From positions 1-5,935 of the forward strand of contig CAIMNN010000234.1 in the NCBI GenBank assembly GCA_903842845.1: a stretch of DNA of 5,935 nt, read 5' to 3'. The stretch's first letter is position 1. Each line of letters begins with the position of its first letter. This DNA comes from an uncultured Acidobacteriaceae bacterium (GTDB lineage: Bacteria > Acidobacteriota > Terriglobia > Terriglobales > Acidobacteriaceae). The notes beneath the pieces were generated by a model. The model was not told the DNA's origin. It worked only from the letters and a program-made list of their open reading frames with translations, and ran no database searches. Below, in pieces: positions 1 to 4,250 of the stretch. Position numbers and translations under genes: made by a program.

Positions 1-94
1 AATTATTTTTATACGTTTTAACTGATGGATTATTGACGCTCGCTCAAGAATTTTGCGCGAATATTACAAGGCTAAGATGTCGGCAAAACGCATG
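1..94. other. AT-rich intergenic end, no gene seen
   Basis: This stretch lies beyond the 3' end of the leftward DUF4230 gene. It is visibly richer in A and T than the rest of the window. I found no coding frame and no convincing terminator. The best fold is a weak, mismatched stem around GCTCAA/TTGCGC (41-57). A TTGACG at 33-38 resembles a -35 box, but no -10 box follows at a standard distance. The left neighbour is outside the window. Confidence 0.5.
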
Positions 95-697
95 CTACTG
101 CACATCAACTTTATGAAAACCCAAACCATACAGCAGACTCGTTACGCTGCTGCGAGCGTTCAGTTCGGCCTTCTGAAGAATGCCGTCATCAAGCGCGGCC
201 TGCGTTATCTGCTGCTCGGCTAGCTGCCGCGCCTTCGATTCAAGCTCAGGGTCGGCCGCCACCAGCAATCCGGTGATGCGCGAGTAGACGCGGGTTTTTC
301 CATTATCGATGCGCGTGGTCAGCACCTTTGCCGCTGGCAATCGCACACGGACCGAATCGCCGTTGACCTGAACGTCGCCCTCTTTGAGCTGGCTGAGGTC
401 AACGCCGGCGATGACCTCGCCATGCGCGATGAGCAGCAGCTTGTCTCCGGTGAGAAAGTCCGGCAGATAGGGATTGTTCTTGTCCCCTTCGACGATCTTG
501 TCGAGCGTGTACTCCACAGTCTCAAGGCGCGAGAGCTGGCGGACCTTTTCAACAACCGTTGGCGAAGTGAGATTGAAGCTCGTCGACGCGCCGCTGAGAT
601 GCTGCCAGAGTCCACTCACAAGCGACACAGCCGCGATGCCGATGAGTGCACCGAGTGCGAGTACGCCGAAGATTCGAAGGTAAACTGGCAATCTCAT
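95..697 (-). CDS. DUF4230 domain membrane-anchored protein
   Basis: The protein has 200 residues. Residues 9-30 form one hydrophobic helix (IFGVLALGALIG onward) after a short basic start, so it is probably an N-terminal anchor with the rest outside the cytoplasm. Residues about 48-195 fit the DUF4230 family: a VVEKVRQLSRLETVEYTL opening, then GEVIAGVDLSQL, then the VRVRLPAAKVL strand with its conserved LP, and a C-terminal helical part with ILQKAELNA and a final LLYGLGF. The family has no established function known to me; no catalytic motif is visible. The ATG at 697 is the only nearby start, because an in-frame TGA lies six codons upstream. There is no Shine-Dalgarno sequence, but an extended -10 box sits immediately upstream. 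The gene diverges from amt and nothing links it functionally to nitrogen metabolism. Family assignment is fairly sure; role unknown. Confidence 0.85.
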   Translation of the reverse strand: MRLPVYLRIFGVLALGALIGIAAVSLVSGLWQHLSGASTSFNLTSPTVVEKVRQLSRLETVEYTLDKIVEGDKNNPYLPDFLTGDKLLLIAHGEVIAGVDLSQLKEGDVQVNGDSVRVRLPAAKVLTTRIDNGKTRVYSRITGLLVAADPELESKARQLAEQQITQAALDDGILQKAELNARSSVTSLLYGLGFHKVDVQ

Positions 698-706
698 ACT
701 GGAATC

Positions 707-715
707 ATTATCTCA
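707..715 (-). promoter_or_regulatory. Extended -10 promoter of the DUF4230 gene
   Basis: Read on the minus strand this is TGAGATAAT, which is the extended -10 form TGn followed by GATAAT (five of six matches to TATAAT). No good -35 box lies 16-18 bases further up, which is common for extended -10 promoters. The predicted transcription start is near position 700, only about three bases before the ATG at 697. The mRNA would therefore be leaderless or nearly so, consistent with the missing Shine-Dalgarno sequence. Confidence 0.5.
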
Positions 716-743
716 AGATGCCTTGAACAGCGGCACAATCCCA

Positions 744-759
744 TGTGACCGGCGTCATA
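744..759. promoter_or_regulatory. CRP/FNR-type operator-like dyad
   Basis: The bases read TGTGA-CCGGCG-TCATA, nine of ten matches to the CRP half-site pair TGTGA-N6-TCACA. Its centre is about 51.5 bases upstream of the predicted DUF4230 transcription start and about 267 bases upstream of the amt ATG. Position and symmetry suit a regulator of the CRP/FNR family, but no such regulator is encoded here. The same bases, extended to 743-760, can fold as a 7-bp RNA hairpin with a CGGC loop, so it may be an RNA element instead. Confidence 0.35.
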
Positions 760-793
760 TTCCGCACAACCCGCGAGGCAGAGTATGGCTGAG

Positions 794-840
794 GCCGATT
801 TCCGGCAAGGCAAGCAGCACCGGAAAACAGGCACTTTTTT
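794..840 (+). terminator. Intrinsic terminator or attenuator upstream of amt
   Basis: A perfect 7-bp stem pairs TTTCCGG (799-805) with CCGGAAA (820-826) around a 14-base loop. A further GCC (794-796) can pair with GGC (830-832) across a small internal loop. Two bases later comes a run of six T (835-840). This is the layout of a rho-independent terminator in the rightward direction. No rightward gene precedes it in the window, so it would end a short leader or small RNA, or act as an attenuator in an amt leader. The stem is modest and the loop long, so confidence is limited. Confidence 0.4.
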
Positions 841-1008
841 ATGTACACATGCCCCCAGGCTTCGTCTGCCCTGAGAGCCGCAATGCGCGGCGGGTAGGCG
901 CAGCACTCCCACATCCCGCGCCGCTGGGGCAAACACCCGACACCCTGAGCATTAAAAGGACCCAACCAGCCCGCAGCCGCGCCCTGTGCAACTTTCAACC
1001 AACTTCTC

Positions 1009-1013
1009 GGAGG
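1009..1013 (+). promoter_or_regulatory. Ribosome binding site of amt
   Basis: GGAGG ends five bases before the ATG at 1019. This strong Shine-Dalgarno sequence fixes the start. A longer reading frame begins at a GTG at 986, but it would translate through this site and adds residues not expected in the family. Confidence 0.85.
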
Positions 1014-1018
1014 AACTG

Positions 1019-2314
1019 ATGCTACATCTCGACACTGGCAATACCGGTTTCATGATCCTGTGCACCAGCCTTGTGATGCTCATGACGCCGGGCCTGGCAT
1101 TCTTTTACGGCGGCCTCGTCGGCCGCAAGAACGTTCTCACCATCATGATCCAGAGCTTCGTCTCAATGGGATGGACGACCGTGCTCTGGTATCTCTACGG
1201 CTACTCGCTCTGCTTCAGCGGCGACTGGCACGGCATCATCGGCAACCTCAATATGGCCTTCCTGCGCGGCGTTGACCTGAACTCCGCCTCGCCGAGCAAC
1301 AACACAATTCCGCTCTTCGTCTTCATCGCCTACCAGATGATGTTCGCCATCATCACCCCGGCGTTGATCTCGGGCGCGTTCACCAACCGCGTCACCTTCA
1401 AGGCCTATTGCATCTTCCTCACAATGTGGCTGACCTTCGTCTATTTCCCGTTCGTGCACATGGTGTGGGGCGGCGGAATTCTGCAACAGTGGGGCGTTGA
1501 AGACTTCGCCGGCGGCATCGTCGTGCACAACATCGCCGGAATGGCCGCGCTGGCCTCGGTGCTTTACGTCGGCCGACGGCGCGAGATTGACCGCGGACCG
1601 CACAGCATTCCGCTGGTCGCGCTCGGCACCGGTCTGCTCTGGTTCGGATGGTACGGCTTTAACGCAGGCAGCGAGCTGCATGTCGATGCGGTCACCGCGA
1701 CGGCGTTCCTCAACACCGATATCGCCGCGTCGTTTGCCGCAATCGCGTGGCTCGCCGTGGCATGGATGCGTGAGAAGAAGCCGAAGTTCCTCGGCCTGTT
1801 GACCGGCGCGGTTGCCGGACTCGCCACCATCACACCCGCTGCTGGTTATGTTTCGCCCACCACCGCCGTCATCATTGGTTGCGTCAGCGGCGTGGTCTGC
1901 TACTTCGCCGTCGAGCTCAAGAACCATTTGCATTGGGATGATGCGCTTGACGTCTGGGGCGTGCACGGCGTCGGCGGCATGATCGGCATCATCATGCTCG
2001 GCATCTTTGCCAGCAAGGCATACAACCCGGCAGGCGTCGATGGATTGCTCAACGGCAACTCCAGCTTCTTCATGAAGCAGTGCGTCGCCGTCCTCTTCTC
2101 GTCGGTGTGGGCCTTCTGCTTCACGCTCGGCATGCTGTGGCTCATCAACCTGGTCACGCCGGTGCACGTCACCGAAGAGACCGAGCACATGGGACTCGAC
2201 GAATCGCTCCATGGCGAAGCCGCCTACGTCTATCCGGGAGCGTCAGAGATGCATTTGCGCGAGTTGCTCAAGGAAGTTGAAATCGAGGTGGAAGAGCTCA
2301 AGAGCAAGCTCTAG
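1019..2314 (+). CDS. amt: Ammonium transporter, Amt/AmtB family
   Basis: A 431-residue inner-membrane channel that conducts ammonium/ammonia; Amt proteins are trimers with 11 membrane helices per subunit. Key positions of the E. coli AmtB pore can be placed: Phe109 and Phe214 (phenylalanine gate, in MMFAIIT and WYGFNAGS), Trp150 and Ser218 (outer binding site), and the twin pore histidines His170 (DFAGGIVVHNIAG) and His316 (DVWGVHGVGG). The protein starts directly with the first membrane segment; no cleavable signal peptide is obvious. The cytoplasmic tail has the usual GLDESLHGEAAY segment (ending at residue 403), which in AmtB contacts the PII protein GlnK. Unusually, 28 more residues follow, including a heptad repeat (Leu413, Leu417, Val420, Val424, Leu427, Leu431). 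No glnK gene adjoins. The gene converges on glnA, the next step in assimilation. Identification is secure. Confidence 0.97.
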   Translation: MLHLDTGNTGFMILCTSLVMLMTPGLAFFYGGLVGRKNVLTIMIQSFVSMGWTTVLWYLYGYSLCFSGDWHGIIGNLNMAFLRGVDLNSASPSNNTIPLFVFIAYQMMFAIITPALISGAFTNRVTFKAYCIFLTMWLTFVYFPFVHMVWGGGILQQWGVEDFAGGIVVHNIAGMAALASVLYVGRRREIDRGPHSIPLVALGTGLLWFGWYGFNAGSELHVDAVTATAFLNTDIAASFAAIAWLAVAWMREKKPKFLGLLTGAVAGLATITPAAGYVSPTTAVIIGCVSGVVCYFAVELKNHLHWDDALDVWGVHGVGGMIGIIMLGIFASKAYNPAGVDGLLNGNSSFFMKQCVAVLFSSVWAFCFTLGMLWLINLVTPVHVTEETEHMGLDESLHGEAAYVYPGASEMHLRELLKEVEIEVEELKSKL

Positions 2315-2320
2315 TTTTTT
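2293..2320 (+). terminator. Terminator-like hairpin overlapping the amt stop codon
   Basis: AGAGCT (2293-2298) pairs with AGCTCT (2307-2312) around an 8-base loop, and after two bases comes TTTTTT (2315-2320). The last codons and stop of amt lie inside the structure. A 6-bp stem is weak for an intrinsic terminator, and ribosomes finishing amt would disrupt it, but the T-run directly after the stem fits the pattern. Confidence 0.4.
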
Positions 2321-2333
2321 GCTGTATGCTTAA

Positions 2334-2370
2334 GCCCGCTCAACGTGCTTGGTATCCACATTGAGCAGGC
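2334..2370 (-). other. Imperfect hairpin between amt and glnA, best as minus-strand RNA
   Basis: On the plus strand the arms are GCC-c-GCTCAA-c-GTG and CAC-a-TTGAGC-a-GGC, with two C/A mismatches and a 9-base loop. On the minus strand each mismatch becomes a G-U pair, giving an uninterrupted 14-bp stem. This asymmetry suggests that the functional RNA, if there is one, is made leftward, in the direction of glnA. It has no T-run, so it is not a classical terminator. Confidence 0.4.
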
Positions 2371-2400
2371 CTGTTGGATGGGGTTGCATTGCGCAAACAG

Positions 2401-2430
2401 AACGGGCGATGGAGAAATCCATCGCCCGTT
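2401..2430. terminator. Bidirectional terminator between amt and glnA
   Basis: A perfect 13-bp inverted repeat, AACGGGCGATGGA and its complement, encloses a GAAA tetraloop on the plus strand (TTTC on the minus strand). It lies 22 bases beyond the glnA stop codon and 86 bases beyond the amt stop, between convergent genes. Moderately T-rich tails follow on both sides: TTGTGTTGTTG rightward and TTCTGTTTG leftward. It very likely ends glnA transcripts and catches amt read-through. Confidence 0.85.
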
Positions 2431-2452
2431 GTGTTGTTGAGTTGAGTCTCGC

Positions 2453-3883
2453 CTAGAAGATATTCCAGAGCGCCTGGTTGTACACCTCGTGGTGGTACTG
2501 CACCTCGGAGCCCTTGACGAAGGTTCCCAGCAAACGCGGCGCGCGGTCGGCTGCGGCCTGCTTCAGGTCAGCAAAGCGCTCCTGCACATCCGAGCCCAGA
2601 ATCTCAGCGGCCCACTTCGAGCCCTTGAAATCCTGAATGGCCTGCTGGACGTTGTCGGGCAGGTAACGCTGCGCCTGGCGGATGTTCTCGATGTTAGCCT
2701 TCGGGCCGTCGATGCCGGTCTTGAAGATGGAGTAGAGCACCAGGTACGGGTTTGCATCGGGACCGACGGAGCGCACTTCAACACGCGCCGACTTGGAGTT
2801 GCCGATTGGGATACGAATCGCTGAACCGCGGTCCGTCGCCGATGCCTTGATCTGGTTCGGCGCTTCAAAGTGCGGGTCGAGACGGCGATACGCGTTCACG
2901 CTCGAGTTCCAGATGAGGTTGATATCAAGCGCGCTCGAGAGGATCTTGTCGACAAAATCCCACGCGAAGGTCGAGACCTTCTCCACACCCTTCTCATCCC
3001 AGAACAAGTTGGTCTTGCCCTGCGAGATGGATACGTTGGTGTGCATGCCGTTGCCGTTCACGCCCACAACCGGCTTCGGCAAAAAGCTTGCCGTCATGCC
3101 CATGTTGTTCGCGATCTGGCGGCAGAGCAGCTTGTAAAGCTGGATCTGGTCGGCAGCCGCGACAACTTCGCCGTAACCGTAGTTGATCTCAAACTGGCTG
3201 GGCGCAACTTCCGGGTGGTCCTTCTCATTCTGGAAGCCCATCGCACGCTGCACTTCGGCGGCGGTGTCAATGAACTGGCGCAGCGGGTCCAACGGCAACG
3301 AATGATAGTAGCCGCCGGCGGAGACGTACTCGAACTTGCCCGTCTTGTAATACTCTTGCTCGGCGCTCTTGCCGGCAAACAGGAAGCCCTCGATCTCGTT
3401 CGCCGCGTTCAGCGTGTACTGCTTCTCCTTGAACAGCTTGTCGGAGTAGTTCTTCAGCACGCCGCGCAGGTCGCCCGAGTACGGCGAGCCGTCCTTGTCC
3501 AGCACCGTGCCGAAGATCAGCACCTTGCCCGAACCGAAAATGTCGGCCGGCACCCAATAGAAGGCGGACCAGTCAATGCCGAGGCGCAGGTCGCTCTCCT
3601 TCTGCGCAGTGAAGCCGCGGATGGAAGAGCCGTCAAAGGTCAGGTTCTCGTAGCTGTTGAGCAGGAACTTCTTGTCGTAGTCAAGCAGGTGCAGGCGGCC
3701 TTCGAGGTCCGAGAAGAGAACCGTCACGGCCTTGATGCGCTTCTCGCCTGCGAGGTACTTCAGGCGTTTCTCGCGGATCTCGTCCGGGTTCACGCGATTC
3801 ATGCGGTCAGCCTTGGCTGCAAGGTTCAGCTCTTCCAGCTCTTCATACGAGAGGGTGAGAAAATTGCGGAATTCGGGTGACAT
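2453..3883 (-). CDS. glnA: Glutamine synthetase, type I
   Basis: A 476-residue cytoplasmic enzyme joining ammonium to glutamate with ATP; GSI enzymes are dodecamers. Residues matching the Salmonella/Bacillus active site: Asp84 and Ser87 (FDGSSIRGF), Glu163 and Glu165 (NEIEGFLF), Glu225 and Glu232 (HPEVAPSQFE), His281 (NGNGMH), Arg334, Glu340 (HFEAP, the ammonium-deprotonating flap residue), Arg352 and Arg357 (DRGSAIRIP), Glu369 and Arg371 (VEVRS). The core resembles Bacillus-type GSI-alpha (EVAPxQxEI, MHTNVS), not the adenylylated enterobacterial enzyme; a clear adenylylation site is not seen. Odd points: about 34 extra N-terminal residues relative to Salmonella, Asn278 where most enzymes have Ser, Ala93 at the Bacillus Arg62 feedback position, and an unusual C-terminal end, NQALWNIF. 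AAGGAG four bases upstream supports the ATG at 3883. It faces amt across a shared terminator. The family is certain; whether it is the main glnA of the genome is not. Confidence 0.94.
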   Translation of the reverse strand: MSPEFRNFLTLSYEELEELNLAAKADRMNRVNPDEIREKRLKYLAGEKRIKAVTVLFSDLEGRLHLLDYDKKFLLNSYENLTFDGSSIRGFTAQKESDLRLGIDWSAFYWVPADIFGSGKVLIFGTVLDKDGSPYSGDLRGVLKNYSDKLFKEKQYTLNAANEIEGFLFAGKSAEQEYYKTGKFEYVSAGGYYHSLPLDPLRQFIDTAAEVQRAMGFQNEKDHPEVAPSQFEINYGYGEVVAAADQIQLYKLLCRQIANNMGMTASFLPKPVVGVNGNGMHTNVSISQGKTNLFWDEKGVEKVSTFAWDFVDKILSSALDINLIWNSSVNAYRRLDPHFEAPNQIKASATDRGSAIRIPIGNSKSARVEVRSVGPDANPYLVLYSIFKTGIDGPKANIENIRQAQRYLPDNVQQAIQDFKGSKWAAEILGSDVQERFADLKQAAADRAPRLLGTFVKGSEVQYHHEVYNQALWNIF

Positions 3884-3887
3884 GGTG

Positions 3888-3893
3888 CTCCTT
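3888..3893 (-). promoter_or_regulatory. Ribosome binding site of glnA
   Basis: On the minus strand AAGGAG precedes the ATG at 3883 by four bases (CACC). It is the only good Shine-Dalgarno site nearby and decides the start, including the N-terminal extension. Confidence 0.8.
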
Positions 3894-3944
3894 CCTGGCT
3901 TTAAGAGGTACAGCTGTTGTGCGGGCGCACTTCCGGCTGGGTTC

Positions 3945-3974
3945 CTTATAGGTTAATGCCTTCCGAGCCCTCAA
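3945..3974 (-). promoter_or_regulatory. Sigma70-like promoter of glnA
   Basis: Read on the minus strand, a -35 box TTGAGG (3974-3969) is followed after 18 bases by a -10 box TATAAG (3950-3945). Transcription would start near 3938, leaving a leader of about 55 bases before the glnA ATG. Matches are four and five of six to consensus. I did not see a PII/NtrC-type enhancer or a sigma54 box. Confidence 0.5.
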
Positions 3975-4007
3975 AAATAAGGAAATCGTAAGTCGCGCGG
4001 GCTTCCT

Positions 4008-4035
4008 TCGACTTCTGTGGGAATTTGGGTACAAT
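4008..4035 (+). promoter_or_regulatory. Promoter of the tRNA-Ser gene
   Basis: A -10 box TACAAT (4030-4035, five of six matches) lies 21 bases before the mature tRNA start. A -35 candidate TCGACT (4008-4013, four of six matches) is spaced by 16 bases. Transcription would start near 4042 and give a short leader for RNase P to remove. It lies back to back with the glnA promoter. Confidence 0.55.
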
Positions 4036-4056
4036 AACGGAAGCAGCCACACTCGC

Positions 4057-4146
<90 letters not shown>

Positions 4147-4250
4147 GCCATTGCATGGAGCCACTGCTCGCTAGTCGCTCGCTTAGGCGTTCAAATCCCA
4201 AACAACATCCAAGTTTCATTCCATGGGCCGGGGAGTTAATCTTCTCGACA

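Larger units (their letters stand above)
698..1018. other. Intergenic region between DUF4230 gene and amt
   Basis: These 321 bases separate two divergent genes. Besides the extended -10 box, the CRP-like dyad and the hairpin-plus-T-run described separately, a 5-bp GCCGC/GCGGC hairpin lies at 877-891. I found no strong sigma70 promoter for amt; the AT-rich patch at 835-845 has a TATGTA but no -35 partner. I also saw no sigma54 GG-N10-GC element and no recognisable riboswitch. No convincing small gene is present. Confidence 0.5.

Noticed and set aside
33..65. TTGACG followed by AT-rich bases as a rightward promoter
   Set aside because: The possible -10 sequences are at poor spacing, and transcription would run antisense into the DUF4230 gene.
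986..1018. GTG at 986 as the amt start
   Set aside because: It has no Shine-Dalgarno site and would translate through the strong GGAGG that serves the ATG at 1019.
698..1018. Sigma54 promoter or glutamine riboswitch for amt
   Set aside because: I found no GG-N10-GC element with TTGC and no structure I recognise as the glnA-type riboswitch.
723..1019. A 98-codon rightward frame between the DUF4230 gene and amt
   Set aside because: It starts inside promoter-like sequence, runs through the terminator-like hairpin and into the amt ribosome binding site, and its translation resembles no protein and is rich in Pro, Arg and Ser as chance frames in GC-rich DNA are.
1163..2212. A long leftward frame (349 codons) opposite amt
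   Set aside because: It mirrors amt, is full of Asp, Glu, His and Arg, and has no recognisable fold; it is a by-product of GC-rich codon use on the other strand.
2870..3880. A long rightward frame (336 codons) opposite glnA
   Set aside because: It lies wholly antisense to a gene with intact catalytic motifs and shows no protein-like domain.
4187..4199. GCGTTCAAATCCC just after the tRNA, resembling a T arm, as a tRNA remnant or attachment site
   Set aside because: The flanking bases do not form a T stem, no acceptor end follows, and it does not repeat the 3' end of the tRNA-Ser gene.
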